Source: DASWNP01 sp036399175 | Lineage (GTDB): Bacteria > Acidobacteriota > Blastocatellia > Pyrinomonadales > Pyrinomonadaceae | Reading direction: 5' to 3' | Assembly (NCBI GenBank): GCA_036399175.1 | Contig: DASWNP010000051.1 | Location: 100,521-164,520 of the forward strand | DNA: 64,000 bases | Shown: piece by piece, positions 54,263 to 63,025 of the stretch | Numbering within the stretch: the stretch's first letter is position 1 | Layout of the letters: each line of letters begins with the position of its first letter | Program-made: the position numbers and the translations under genes | The notes under the pieces: model-generated | Told to the model about the DNA's origin: nothing | Seen by the model: the letters and a program-made list of their open reading frames with translations, nothing else | Databases searched by the model: none

Positions 54263-56152
54263 ATGAAAAAGAGTTTTCTTCTCCTGTCAGCCTTCTCGCT
54301 GACGCTGGCTCTCACGCTGTCTGTCGCCGCTCAGGAGGCGAAGCGTGCGACGGCTGAGGCTGCCAAAGCGTCGGGCGCAGTTCCGATGTTTGCGCTCGAA
54401 GATGTGCAGGCGGGGATGAAGGGCGTCTCGCGCACGGTCTTTTCGGGAACTGAGCCGCAGGAGTTCAACGTCGAAGTGCTCGGCGTTTTGCACGGCTTTC
54501 CGCAGCCGCGCAAGTCCATCATCATCGCGCGCATTTCGGGCGGCGAAGTGGCGCGCACGAGCGTCTTCGCGGGGATGTCGGGCTCGCCCGTCTACATCGA
54601 AGGCAAGCTCGTCGGCGCTATCGCCTACAGCTTCCCCTTCTCGAAAGAGCCGATTGCGGGCATCACGCCCATCAAGCAGATGATTGACATTTTCGAGCAG
54701 GGGCAGACGGCGACCAACGACGCCGGCGCTTCGATGCGCACGCCGCGCCGCGTCTCCTTCGCGCAGCTTGCCTCGACCGAATGGAAGGTCGAGCTTCCGA
54801 AAGCCAACCCGGCCTCGACCACCTTCATCGCGCCCGTCTCGCAGGGCTCGCCCTTAGCCGCCCTGCTCGGACAACAGCTTGCGCCCATCGCCACGCCCGT
54901 CGTCTTCGGCGGCATCTCGCAGGAAGCGCTCGCGCACTTCGCGCCGCAGCTTCAAACCAACGGCCTGCTGCCCGTCGCCGGAGTCGGCGGCGCAGCGCCC
55001 ATCACGCCGCTTGCGCCCATCACGGAAAAGACGCTCGCGCCCGGCACGTCAATCAGCGTCCAGCTCGTCAGAGGCGACTATTCCATCGCCGCTTCGGGGA
55101 CGGTCACTGCGCGCGACGGCGAGCGCATCTACGCCTTCGGGCATCCGTTCCTCGGCCTCGGCTCGGCCGACATGCCGATGTCTGAGTCAGCGGTCGTCAC
55201 CGTCATTCCGAGCACGCTCAACTCCTTCAAGCTGACCGCGCCCGGCCAGATGGTCGGCGCTATCTCGCAAGACCGCGCGACAGGCATCTACGGCCAGCTC
55301 AAACGCGCGCCCAAGATGATTCCCGTCGAGATAACCCTGCGCACGAGCCGCGACCGCACGGAGAAGTTCAACTACGAAGTCGCCAACGACGAGCTGCTCA
55401 CGCCGCTCCTTTTGAACCTGACCATCTACAACACCATCGCTTCGAGCGAGCGCAGCCTCGGCGAATCGACCATCAGCATACGCGGGCAGATTGACGTGAA
55501 GGGGCAGAACACGATTCGCCTCGAACGTCGCTTCTCCGCCGGAAACGCCGGGATGCAGGCCGCAGGCTCGGTGGCCGCGCCCATCGCCGCGCTGCTCTCA
55601 AGCGGCTTCGAGGGCGTCGAGCTAAGCGGCGTCAAGCTCGACATCACCTCGACCGACGCGCGCATGTCCGGCACGCTCGACCGCATCTCGCTCGACCGCA
55701 CGGAAGTCGCGCGCGGCGAAACGGTCGAAGTGCAGGCTTACGTTCGCACCGATTCCGGCAAGCAGTTCGTCCAGCGCATCCCCGTCCAGATACCCTCGGA
55801 CGTTCCGCTCGGCCAACTACTCGTCTTCGTCGGCGACGGCGGCTCTCTGCAACAGGCGTCTGTCGCGCAGACCTTCGTCCCGCAAGACCTCGGCCAGCTC
55901 GTCGGCGCAATCAACAAAATCAAGAAGAACGACCGCCTCTACGTCAAGCTCTACCGCATCACGCCGGGCGCAGTGATTGGCACAGACGAGATGCCGAGCC
56001 TTCCGCCCTCGGTCGTCGCCACGCTCAACAGCGAGCGCAGCTCCGGCGGCTTCACGCCCACGGTGCTTTCGCCAGTCGATGAAAAAGAGCTGCCCGCCGC
56101 CGAGTTCGTCATCAACGGCCAACAGCTCATCGGCATCAACGTCGTCCGCTAA
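54263..56152 (+). CDS. SpoIVB-like peptidase S55 domain protein, exported
   Basis: A 629-residue protein with a signal peptide (about 1-23, ending SVAAQ). Residues about 40-330 carry S55-like features: LEDVQAGMKGVSRTVFSGT, VFAGMSGSPVYIEGKLVGAIAY (the GMSGSP segment has the catalytic Ser of SpoIVB peptidases), EPIAGITPIKQMIDIF and later GERIYAFGHPFLGLG. The rest is beta-rich. In Bacillus SpoIVB is a sporulation signalling protease, but this organism is not likely to sporulate; in Gram-negative bacteria the role is unknown. The ATG 54263 is used because it starts the signal peptide after GAGG; a longer frame from 54164 is possible. A clear terminator follows. Confidence 0.8.
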   Translation: MKKSFLLLSAFSLTLALTLSVAAQEAKRATAEAAKASGAVPMFALEDVQAGMKGVSRTVFSGTEPQEFNVEVLGVLHGFPQPRKSIIIARISGGEVARTSVFAGMSGSPVYIEGKLVGAIAYSFPFSKEPIAGITPIKQMIDIFEQGQTATNDAGASMRTPRRVSFAQLASTEWKVELPKANPASTTFIAPVSQGSPLAALLGQQLAPIATPVVFGGISQEALAHFAPQLQTNGLLPVAGVGGAAPITPLAPITEKTLAPGTSISVQLVRGDYSIAASGTVTARDGERIYAFGHPFLGLGSADMPMSESAVVTVIPSTLNSFKLTAPGQMVGAISQDRATGIYGQLKRAPKMIPVEITLRTSRDRTEKFNYEVANDELLTPLLLNLTIYNTIASSERSLGESTISIRGQIDVKGQNTIRLERRFSAGNAGMQAAGSVAAPIAALLSSGFEGVELSGVKLDITSTDARMSGTLDRISLDRTEVARGETVEVQAYVRTDSGKQFVQRIPVQIPSDVPLGQLLVFVGDGGSLQQASVAQTFVPQDLGQLVGAINKIKKNDRLYVKLYRITPGAVIGTDEMPSLPPSVVATLNSERSSGGFTPTVLSPVDEKELPAAEFVINGQQLIGINVVR

Positions 56153-56189
56153 AACGAAACTCGTCAGGACGCTCAAGACCCGAAACGAC

Positions 56190-56232
56190 AAACGAGGTGA
56201 GACGGTTTCTCCGGTCTCACCTCGTTTCGTTT
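56190..56232 (+). terminator. Rho-independent terminator after the S55 protease gene
   Basis: AAACGAGGTGAGACCG-like arms (left 56190-56205, right 56211-56227) pair over a short loop and are followed by a T-rich stretch (TTTCGTTTTT). It lies 38 bases beyond the stop at 56152 and before the convergent rsmG gene. Confidence 0.88.
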
Positions 56233-56306
56233 TTCGCAGGCCGCACGGTGCTAATGGGAGACCTCTCAGGCGTGATTGCTGCCCGTCGTTCCGAATAGCA
56301 TTCATC

Positions 56307-56945
56307 TCAAACGCGTCTGACGACGAACACTGTGCGCCGCTCCGAGCCGGGAACTCGAAACGGCGTGTAGACCCGCCCCGCTTGCTCCAGCCCTTCGCCG
56401 ACGGAATCGCCGCCGAAGAGCAGGAGCTTCTCGACCTGCTTCGACCACCCGAGAAGCGCGGGTAAAATCTCCCCGAAGCGTTCGATGGCGCGACAGGTCA
56501 GAACGTCTGCGGCGGGCGCATCCGTCTTCTCGAACCTTTCGGCGACGACCGTCGCCCGCCCGCTCGCGCCCACCGCGCGCAGCGCCTCGCGCAAAAAGAC
56601 GGCCTTCTTCTGTGAAGACTCGAAGAGCGTCGCCGTCAAATCCTCCTGCACGATAAGACAGGGAACTGCGGGCAGTCCCGCCCCCGAGCCGACATCGACG
56701 AGGCTCGCGCCCGCGTCGATGAACCGCAGCGCGAGCAACGATTCGAGCACGTGGCGCGTCGCAAACTCTTCGGGCGAGCAGGGCGCGACCAGGTGCAGGC
56801 GCGCGTTCCAACGCATCGTCAGCTCGTAATAGTCGCCGAGGCGCGCGGCCTCTTCGTCGCCCAGCTCGACGCCGAACTCTCCCGCGTTCTCGACCAGCGC
56901 ATTCACAAACCGCTCGGCAGGTGATAGCTTTTTTTCGTTCATCAT
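56307..56945 (-). CDS. rsmG: 16S rRNA (guanine527-N7) methyltransferase
   Basis: A 212-residue methyltransferase. The N-terminal helical part (ARLGDYYELTMRWNARLHLV) precedes SLVDVGSGAGLPAVPCLIV (SAM motif I), LFESSQKKAVFLREALRAVG, and DVLTCRAIERFGEIL, the RsmG pattern. It modifies G527 of 16S rRNA; loss of it gives low-level streptomycin resistance in known bacteria. The gene stands alone, not beside mnmG or parAB as is frequent. It starts 16 bases from a nested hairpin in a divergent region. Confidence 0.93.
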   Translation of the reverse strand: MMNEKKLSPAERFVNALVENAGEFGVELGDEEAARLGDYYELTMRWNARLHLVAPCSPEEFATRHVLESLLALRFIDAGASLVDVGSGAGLPAVPCLIVQEDLTATLFESSQKKAVFLREALRAVGASGRATVVAERFEKTDAPAADVLTCRAIERFGEILPALLGWSKQVEKLLLFGGDSVGEGLEQAGRVYTPFRVPGSERRTVFVVRRV

Positions 56946-56960
56946 CGGCGAAACCAGAAA

Positions 56961-57102
56961 TTAACAGGGATGGACAGGATAGAAAGAAATGATGAATGAG
57001 GAATGCGGAATGATGAATGAAAAGACAAAAGCTCTTTGGTTTTCATTCCGCATTCCGCATTCCGCATTCCGCATTTGTCGTTCATCCTGTCTATCCCTGT
57101 TT
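56961..57102. repeat. Nested heptamer-arm inverted repeat, site 13 (GAATGCG arms inside an ACAGGGATGG pair)
   Basis: The inner arms (56988-57029 and 57041-57075) are GAATGAG, GAATGCG, GAATGAT and the complement, ATTCCGC four times. The loop is GAAAAGACAAAAGCTCTTTG then GTTTTC, the common core. The outer arms, TTAACAGGGATGGACAGGAT at 56961-56980 and its near-complement at 57084-57102, form a second inverted repeat around it. It lies between the divergent rsmG and PEP-synthase-like genes. Confidence 0.87.
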
Positions 57103-57210
57103 AAATTTCCGTCGGCATTCTGAACGAAAGGCTGCCTATTAACAATCTGGTAGAATCAGTCGCGGGCGCGCATCGCAGGCGTGTGAGGCGGGCGAAGGAG
57201 GAAAGGATTG

Positions 57211-59166
57211 ATGAGGAAAAGGGAAGCTGGAAGAACGCTCGCAACGGCGTTGCTGTCGGGTCTCTTTTTGGTGCTCTGCTCGGCGGTCGAAGCGGCAGCG
57301 CAGCGTCGCGCCGTCGAGAAGCGTCCGGTCAAATCTCAAGCGTCGGAGCAGTCGCGCTCGCTTCCGCGAATCGAGTCGCGCGCGGACTTCGACAGGCTCG
57401 CGCGCGTCTACAACGACACGCCCTACGCGCTGCCCCATCTCATGTTCGTTATCGACCGCAAGGACAAGAATCGAATCTACTACGTCAACTCGAAGCGCTA
57501 CCGCTTCCACAGGGATTTCGTCAACGGCACTTATCTCTCGCTTGAGCGCGGGCAGGAGTTTTTCGAGAACAACTACATCAAGCCGAACCGCCGCTTCATC
57601 CTCGGCACGCTCGCCTACCAGACTCCCGTCCGGCGCTGGACGTTCGAGTTCTGGGAGGGCGACCTGATACCCGCCGAGCAGATTAAGCTCGCGTCCGAGA
57701 TTATCGGCGCAAGCTTCTTCGAGCCCGTCGCCTACAAGCCAAACTCGCTCCGGCAGGAAGAAGCCTCCGTCTCAATCGAGGGGCTGGAGCGCGTCACGCA
57801 GAGCGACATCGCGCGCGAGCAGGAATACACGCCGCTCAACCTCGCGCGCGGCATCGGTCGCATCCACATCGTCGAGAAATTGGACGAGCACGTCGAAATC
57901 GGCTCGAACGAAATCCTCGTCTTAAACGAAGTGCCCGTACATCTGCCGCCCGTCGCCGGTATCATCGTGACGAAGCCCTCGACGCCGCTCTCTCACATCA
58001 ACCTGCTGGCGAAGTCATGGGGCGTGCCGAACGCCTACGTCAAAAACGCCGCCGAGCTTTTCAAAGAGTACGACGGCTGGTGGGTGTCGTTCGAGACGAT
58101 GCGCGATAAGTACACCATCAAGCGCGCCGACCTCGACCAGTTGAAGGAGTACCAGAAGCGTCTCGTCGAGCGCGAGGATTTGATGACGCCGCGCTCCGAC
58201 CTCTCGGTCAAGCGCCTGGCCTTCCTGAGCGAGCAGCGCGCCCCGCACGTCGTCGCCTACGGCGCGAAGTCGGCCAATCTCGGCCACGTCTACAACGCGC
58301 GCCTGCGCGGCATCACCGTCCCCGAAGGCTTCACTATCCCGCTCTTTTATTACGACCAGTTCGTCCGAGAGAACAAGCTGGAAAATGTGATTTATGAGAT
58401 GATGAACGACCAGCGCTTCGTTCACGACCCGGCCTACCGGCGCGAGCGCCTCGCCGCGCTGCGCGAGCGTATGCAGAAAGCGGAAGTCAACGCGGCGCTT
58501 CGCGCGGAAGTGCTCCTGCGCGTGCGCGTGCGCTTCCCGGGCAAGGGTCTCTTCGTCCGCAGCTCTTCAAACGCCGAAGACCTGCCGAACTTCAGCGGCG
58601 CAGGGCTCTATTCGACCGTCCCCAACGTCAAAGACGAAGCTCTGCTCATCGAAGCAATCAAGACGGTCTGGGCGTCGCTCTGGAATTTCGAGGCGTACGA
58701 AGCGCGCGAGCGAGCCGGGATAGACCACTCGAAGGTCTACATGGCCGTGCTCATACAGGAGGGCATCAACGCCGATAGTTCCGGCGTGATGGTCACGACC
58801 GACCCGTTCGACCGGGATAACCGCGAAGCCATGTACATCAGCGCCAAGCGCGGCCTCGGCATCAAGGTAGTCGAAGGCAAGAGAATTGCCGAACAGATTA
58901 TCTATCGCCCGCGCTCGAATGCCGTGCGGGTTCTGACGCGCTCGGCCGAAGACAGCCTGCTCACCTTCGACGAGCGAGGCGGCGTCAAGGAGGTGCCGAT
59001 AACGGGCGAGCGCGCCGTGCTCTCGGACGACGTGGTACGTCGCCTTTCGCGCGCGGGCGCGGCCATCAAGCGCCTCTTCGGAGGTCGTGAGCAGGACATC
59101 GAGTGGGTTTTCATGGGCGGGCAAATTTACATCGTGCAGTCACGCCCTTACATCACAGGGAGCTGA
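57211..59166 (+). CDS. Secreted PEP synthase/pyruvate phosphate dikinase-like protein
   Basis: A 651-residue protein with an N-terminal signal peptide (about 1-29, ending EAAAQ). Residues about 215-300 look like the swivelling phosphohistidine domain (VHLPPVAGIIVTKPSTPLSHINLLAKSWGVPNAY, where the family has a SHxAI His motif). Residues about 350-650 are the ATP-grasp domain: GAKSANLGHVYNARLRGITVPEGFTIP, GLFVRSSSNAEDLPNFSGAGLY, VTTDPFDRDN and the final DIEWVFMGGQIYIVQSRPY. The PEP-binding barrel is absent and the two domains are in reverse order compared with PpsA. An exported ATP-grasp enzyme is odd. Start ATG 57211 follows GGAGGAAAGG. Confidence 0.78.
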   Translation: MRKREAGRTLATALLSGLFLVLCSAVEAAAQRRAVEKRPVKSQASEQSRSLPRIESRADFDRLARVYNDTPYALPHLMFVIDRKDKNRIYYVNSKRYRFHRDFVNGTYLSLERGQEFFENNYIKPNRRFILGTLAYQTPVRRWTFEFWEGDLIPAEQIKLASEIIGASFFEPVAYKPNSLRQEEASVSIEGLERVTQSDIAREQEYTPLNLARGIGRIHIVEKLDEHVEIGSNEILVLNEVPVHLPPVAGIIVTKPSTPLSHINLLAKSWGVPNAYVKNAAELFKEYDGWWVSFETMRDKYTIKRADLDQLKEYQKRLVEREDLMTPRSDLSVKRLAFLSEQRAPHVVAYGAKSANLGHVYNARLRGITVPEGFTIPLFYYDQFVRENKLENVIYEMMNDQRFVHDPAYRRERLAALRERMQKAEVNAALRAEVLLRVRVRFPGKGLFVRSSSNAEDLPNFSGAGLYSTVPNVKDEALLIEAIKTVWASLWNFEAYEARERAGIDHSKVYMAVLIQEGINADSSGVMVTTDPFDRDNREAMYISAKRGLGIKVVEGKRIAEQIIYRPRSNAVRVLTRSAEDSLLTFDERGGVKEVPITGERAVLSDDVVRRLSRAGAAIKRLFGGREQDIEWVFMGGQIYIVQSRPYITGS

Positions 59167-59172
59167 GAGGGA

Positions 59173-59745
59173 ATGAAAAGAGAATCGAAGCGGTGCACGA
59201 CGATGCGCCCCGCGCGCCTGCCCGCCCGGCTGCTGTTTCTGCCAATCATGCTATTGCTCTCGCTCGTCCTCTGCGCCTGCGGAGGCCGCAACGGCGCGAC
59301 AACGAACGCCAACCAGTCGGCCATCGCCGCTTCGCCGTCCGGCAATTCCTCCAACGCTTCCGCCGATGCGAACGACATCTCGAAGCTCGATGCCGAGATA
59401 ACAGAGCTTGAGAAGCAGGCCGAGATGAGCCCCGGCGACGAATCGCTGCGCACCGCCCTCTCGCAAGCCTATCTCAAACGCGCCAACGCACGGCGCGACG
59501 CCCGACAACTGAGAGAGGCGCTCAGCGACTATCAGGAAGCCCTCCGCTTCAATCCCGACAACGAGGAAGCATCGAGCCGCGCCGCCGAAATCTCTCCCCA
59601 GATTGAGGAAGGACGCACCGGAGAAAACGGCGAGCCCGCGCCCCTCCCCATCACCCCCAACGTCACCACCGCCGACGACAGCAACGGCAACACGGCAGCC
59701 CCCGCAACGCCCTCCCCCACCGCGCAGCCCAAGAAGAAGCCATAA
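59173..59745 (+). CDS. Small TPR-like lipoprotein
   Basis: A 190-residue protein. The signal LLLSLVLCACGG contains a lipobox with Cys near residue 36. After a Ser/Asn-rich linker, about residues 70-130 form two helical hairpins of TPR type (SLRTALSQAYLKRANARRD, LREALSDYQEALRFNPDNEE). The C-terminus is Pro/Thr/Asn-rich and ends QPKKKP. Function unknown. It starts six bases after the stop of the PEP-synthase-like gene, with GAGAGGG as ribosome binding site, so the two are probably co-transcribed and may act together in the envelope. Confidence 0.78.
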   Translation: MKRESKRCTTMRPARLPARLLFLPIMLLLSLVLCACGGRNGATTNANQSAIAASPSGNSSNASADANDISKLDAEITELEKQAEMSPGDESLRTALSQAYLKRANARRDARQLREALSDYQEALRFNPDNEEASSRAAEISPQIEEGRTGENGEPAPLPITPNVTTADDSNGNTAAPATPSPTAQPKKKP

Positions 59746-59750
59746 AGACC

Positions 59751-59857
59751 GTAAATCGTGAATCGTAAATAGATAAAACAGGCAGGTCGTGAGTCGTCAA
59801 TCGTGAATGGAGAGATTAGGATTTATCTATTCACGATTTACGATTTACTATTCACCA
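59751..59857. repeat. Heptamer-arm inverted repeat, site 14 (TCGTRAA arms)
   Basis: The arms at 59751-59777 and 59822-59848 are near-perfect inverted copies built from TCGTGAA and TCGTAAA units, the same units as at 40099, but in a different order in the two arms. The loop contains three more units (TCGTGAG, TCGTCAA, TCGTGAA). It fills the gap between the lipoprotein stop (59745) and the hisA start (59861). Confidence 0.88.
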
Positions 59858-59860
59858 GTT

Positions 59861-60583
59861 ATGTTGATTATTCCCGCGATTGATTTGAAGGACGGGCGCT
59901 GCGTGCGTTTGACGCAGGGGCGGCGGGAGGATGTTAAGGTTTACGACGGCGAGCCGGTCGAGATAGCCCGTAGGTTTCAGGATGCGGGCGCGCGGATGCT
60001 GCATGTGGTTGACCTGGACGGCGCGTTTGCCGGGAGCGATTCGCGTAACCGAAAGGTGGCGCGTCGAATTATTCGCGCGCTGGAGATTCCGGTGCAGTTC
60101 GGCGGCGGCCTGCGGACGGTGGGCGACGTGCAGCAGTTAATCGAGTACGGCGCGGCGCAGGTGGTCGTCGGGACGCTGGCCGCCGAGTCGCCGGAGATGC
60201 TGGAAAAATTCGTGCAGCTTTTCGGCTTTCGCATCTGCGTCGGCATCGACGCGCGGCGCGGACAGGTTCTGACGCACGGGTGGGAGCGCGAGGGCAAGCT
60301 GAGCGCGGTAGAGCTTGCGCGGCGCGTGGCCGACGCGGGCGTTGACCGCATCGTCTATACAGATGCGGCGCGCGACGGAATGCTCGAAGGCGTGAGCGTC
60401 GAACAGACCTGCACGATTGCGCGCGAGTCGGGCTTGCGCGTGACGGCTTCGGGCGGCGTCTCGTCGCTTCAGGACATCGAGCAGTTAAAGAGCATCAGCG
60501 CCTGCGGCGTCGATAGCGTGATTGTCGGCAAGGCGCTCTATGAAGGCCGTTTCACTTTGGAGGAGGCGCTGCGAGTAGCGTAA
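59861..60583 (+). CDS. hisA: Phosphoribosyl-formimino-AICAR ribotide isomerase
   Basis: A 240-residue TIM-barrel enzyme of histidine synthesis. LIIPAIDLKDGRCVRLTQG has the catalytic Asp8, GARMLHVVDLDGAFAG and VQFGGGLRT are phosphate-binding parts, GVDRIVYTDAARDGMLEG contains the second catalytic Asp, and VTASGGVSSLQDIE ends the barrel. The start is ATG 59861, placed three bases after a hairpin arm; TTTACTATTCACCAGTT in front has no Shine-Dalgarno. A longer in-frame start would be inside the repeat and is rejected. No other his genes are near. Confidence 0.94.
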   Translation: MLIIPAIDLKDGRCVRLTQGRREDVKVYDGEPVEIARRFQDAGARMLHVVDLDGAFAGSDSRNRKVARRIIRALEIPVQFGGGLRTVGDVQQLIEYGAAQVVVGTLAAESPEMLEKFVQLFGFRICVGIDARRGQVLTHGWEREGKLSAVELARRVADAGVDRIVYTDAARDGMLEGVSVEQTCTIARESGLRVTASGGVSSLQDIEQLKSISACGVDSVIVGKALYEGRFTLEEALRVA

Positions 60584-60590
60584 AAGTTTG

Positions 60591-61376
60591 ATGAGCGAAA
60601 AGCTTTTCACGGATAAAGTGCTTGCGGGGCGCGTGGCCTTCGTGACGGGCGGCGGGACTGGAATCACCGGAGGCGTGGCGCGCGCTCTGGCCGAGGCGGG
60701 CGCACGCGTCGCGCTCGTGAGCCGCAGGATGGAGCACCTTGAGCCTGCGGCGGAAGTGATTCGCGCGGGCGGCGGCGAGGCTCTGGCGGTGGCGGCGGAC
60801 GTGCGCAGCTTCGAGGACGTGGAGAGAGCCGTCGCCGCGACCGTCGAGCGTTTCGGGCAGTTGGACATCGTCGTCAACGGCGCGGCCGGCAACTTTCTCT
60901 GCAAGGCCGAAGAGCTTTCGCCGAACGGCTTCGGCACGGTCGTCGATATTGATTTGAAGGGCACGTTCAACGTCTGCCGCGCGGCCTTCGGCGAACTCAA
61001 ACGGCAGAGGGGCAGCATTCTCAACATCAGCGCGACGCTGCATTACGGCGGCACGCCCTTTCAGTTGCACGTCTCGGCGGCGAAGGCCGGAGTCGATGCC
61101 TTAACGCGCAACCTCGCGGTCGAGTGGGGCGGATACGGCATCCGCACCAACGCCGTCGCGCCCGGCCCCATCGAAGACACGGAGGGCATGAACCGTCTCG
61201 TCCCGCCCGACATCAAAGAGCGTCTGCGCCGTCGCATCCCCCTCGGTCGCTTCGGTCGCATCCGCGACATCGAGCACTGCGCCGTCTTCCTCTGTTCCGA
61301 CGCCGCCAGCTTCATCAACGGCGCAATCATCCCTGTAGACGGCGGCCACTGGCTGGTGGGAACGACGCTGGGATAA
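60591..61376 (+). CDS. 2,4-dienoyl-CoA reductase-like short-chain dehydrogenase
   Basis: A 261-residue SDR. VAFVTGGGTGITGGVARALAEAG is the nucleotide motif (GxxxGIxG), DIVVNGAAGNFL the NAG motif, and the region HVSAAKAGVDALTRNLAVEWG replaces the usual YxxxK pattern by SxxK, as in DECR-type enzymes. GIRTNAVAPGPIEDTEGMNRL follows. These reduce 2,4-dienoyl-CoA with NADPH in the degradation of unsaturated fatty acids. Substrate is inferred from pattern only. ATG 60591 is preferred to the TTG just before it. A hairpin follows the stop. Confidence 0.78.
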   Translation: MSEKLFTDKVLAGRVAFVTGGGTGITGGVARALAEAGARVALVSRRMEHLEPAAEVIRAGGGEALAVAADVRSFEDVERAVAATVERFGQLDIVVNGAAGNFLCKAEELSPNGFGTVVDIDLKGTFNVCRAAFGELKRQRGSILNISATLHYGGTPFQLHVSAAKAGVDALTRNLAVEWGGYGIRTNAVAPGPIEDTEGMNRLVPPDIKERLRRRIPLGRFGRIRDIEHCAVFLCSDAASFINGAIIPVDGGHWLVGTTLG

Positions 61377-61383
61377 AAACGTC

Positions 61384-61491
61384 GGGGGAAAGGGAAAGGG
61401 TTAAAAGGGGAAAGGGAAAAGAAGACCCTGCGAACAACTTCGACTCTCGACTTATCCCTTTTACCCGTTTCGCCTTTTACCCGTTTCCCCC
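61384..61491. repeat. Heptamer-arm inverted repeat, site 15 (GGGAAAG arms)
   Basis: The left arm is GGGGAAA, GGGAAAG, GGTTAAA, AGGGGAA, AGGGAAA; the right arm has CCCTTTTACCCGTTT twice, in two close forms. The loop is about 33 bases and lacks the common core. It occupies nearly all of the gap between the SDR gene and trpE. Confidence 0.78.
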
Positions 61492-61500
61492 TTGCTTTTT

Positions 61501-63024
61501 ATGATTAGTCTTCAGCCTGCGAGCTTCGGAGAGTTTGAGCGGGAGGCAGAGCGAGGTAACGTCGTGCCGGTGGTGCGCAGTGTGCTGGCAGACTTGCAGA
61601 CGCCTGTCGGCGCGTTCATGCGCGTGGCGGGCGAGGCGCGTTATGCTTTTCTGCTTGAGTCGGTGGAGGGAGGCGAGCGCGTGGCGCGCTACTCTTTTCT
61701 GGGCGCGCATCCTGAGATGATTGTGCGCGGGCGCGGGGAGCGGACAATCGTCGAGCGCGGCGCGGAGAGAGAGACGTTCGAGGGCGTGCGCGCGACAGAT
61801 TTTCTGCGCGACTATTTCAAGCGACGCCATCTGGCGCGGCGCGCGGGGCTCGCGCCGATGGCGGGCGGCGCGGTCGGCTATCTCGCCTACGACGCCGCGC
61901 GCTGGTTCGAGCCCGTGCTGGAAGAAGACTTGCGCTCAAACGTCGATGCGGACGACGCCGTCTTCATGCTCTTTCGCACGGTGCTGGCTTTCGACCGCGT
62001 GCGGCAGCAGATGGAGATAACGTCCGTCGTGCTGACGGAAGAAGCCGCCGGGAGTCGAGCGCGTTTGCGGGAGTTGTATGAGGCGGCGGTCGGCGAGACC
62101 GAGCGACTTGAGCGACTCCTGTCGAGCGGCGCTGCCTTCGCAGTCGCCTCTTCCGAAGACGCGCATGCGCGCGACGAGGCGGCGAGCGCGAAGCAGTTCG
62201 TCGCAAACTGGACGAAGCAGCAGTTCGAGAGCGCGGTCGAAGCCGTCAAAGAACGAATCGCGGCGGGCGATTGTTACCAGGTGGTGCTCTCGCAGCGTTT
62301 CCGCAGGCGGGCGACAGGAGCGCCGCTCGACATCTATCGCGCCCTGCGCGCGACCAACCCGTCGCCCTACATGTATTTTCTGCGGATGGGCGAAGAGACG
62401 GTCGTCGGCGCGTCGCCCGAGATGCTCGTGCGTTGTCGGGGTCAGCGTTTGGACTATCGCCCGATTGCGGGCACACGCAGGCGCGGCGCGACCGAGACCG
62501 AAGACTGGATGCTCGGCGAAGAGTTGCGCGCCGACGAGAAGGAGGTGGCCGAGCACACGATGCTCGTCGATTTGGGTCGTAACGATTTGGGGCGCGTCGC
62601 CGATTTCGGCTCGGTCGAAGTTGACGAGCTGATGAGCATCGAGCGCTACTCGCACGTTCAGCATCTCGTCACGCACCTGCGCGCGCGCCTGCGGGACGAC
62701 CGCGACCGTTTCGATGCGCTCGCCGCGTGCTTTCCCGCCGGGACGGTGACGGGCGCGCCCAAAGTCCGCGCCATGCAAATCATCGGCGAGCTTGAGCCCG
62801 ACCCGCGCGGCATCTACGCCGGGGCGGTGCTCTACATCGACTACGCGGACAATCTCGATTCCTGCATCGCCATTCGCACCATCGTCATCAGAGACGGCGA
62901 GACGAGCGTGCAGGCCGGGGCAGGCATCGTCGCCGATTCCGTCCCCGAGCGCGAATACGAGGAGACGCTCAACAAGGCGCGAGCCCTCCTGCGCTCAATC
63001 GAGCTGGCCGAGCAGGGACTTTGA
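61501..63024 (+). CDS. trpE: Anthranilate synthase component I
   Basis: A 507-residue chorismate-binding enzyme, first step of tryptophan synthesis. The regulatory half includes AGEARYAFLLESVEGGERVARYSFLG. The catalytic half has FESAVEAVKERIAAGDCYQVVLSQRF, RPIAGTRRRG with Ala at the residue that is Lys in PabB, EHTMLVDLGRNDLGR and AGTVTGAPKVRAMQ. The LLESVE motif suggests feedback by tryptophan. Other trp genes are absent. The ATG 61501 follows a hairpin directly (CCCTTGCTTTTT), and no Shine-Dalgarno is present. Confidence 0.95.
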   Translation: MISLQPASFGEFEREAERGNVVPVVRSVLADLQTPVGAFMRVAGEARYAFLLESVEGGERVARYSFLGAHPEMIVRGRGERTIVERGAERETFEGVRATDFLRDYFKRRHLARRAGLAPMAGGAVGYLAYDAARWFEPVLEEDLRSNVDADDAVFMLFRTVLAFDRVRQQMEITSVVLTEEAAGSRARLRELYEAAVGETERLERLLSSGAAFAVASSEDAHARDEAASAKQFVANWTKQQFESAVEAVKERIAAGDCYQVVLSQRFRRRATGAPLDIYRALRATNPSPYMYFLRMGEETVVGASPEMLVRCRGQRLDYRPIAGTRRRGATETEDWMLGEELRADEKEVAEHTMLVDLGRNDLGRVADFGSVEVDELMSIERYSHVQHLVTHLRARLRDDRDRFDALAACFPAGTVTGAPKVRAMQIIGELEPDPRGIYAGAVLYIDYADNLDSCIAIRTIVIRDGETSVQAGAGIVADSVPEREYEETLNKARALLRSIELAEQGL

Positions 63025-63025
63025 A

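Noticed and set aside
59807..59860. N-terminal extension of hisA
   Set aside because: The 18 extra residues are translated hairpin arm; HisA proteins begin near MLIIPAIDLKDG.
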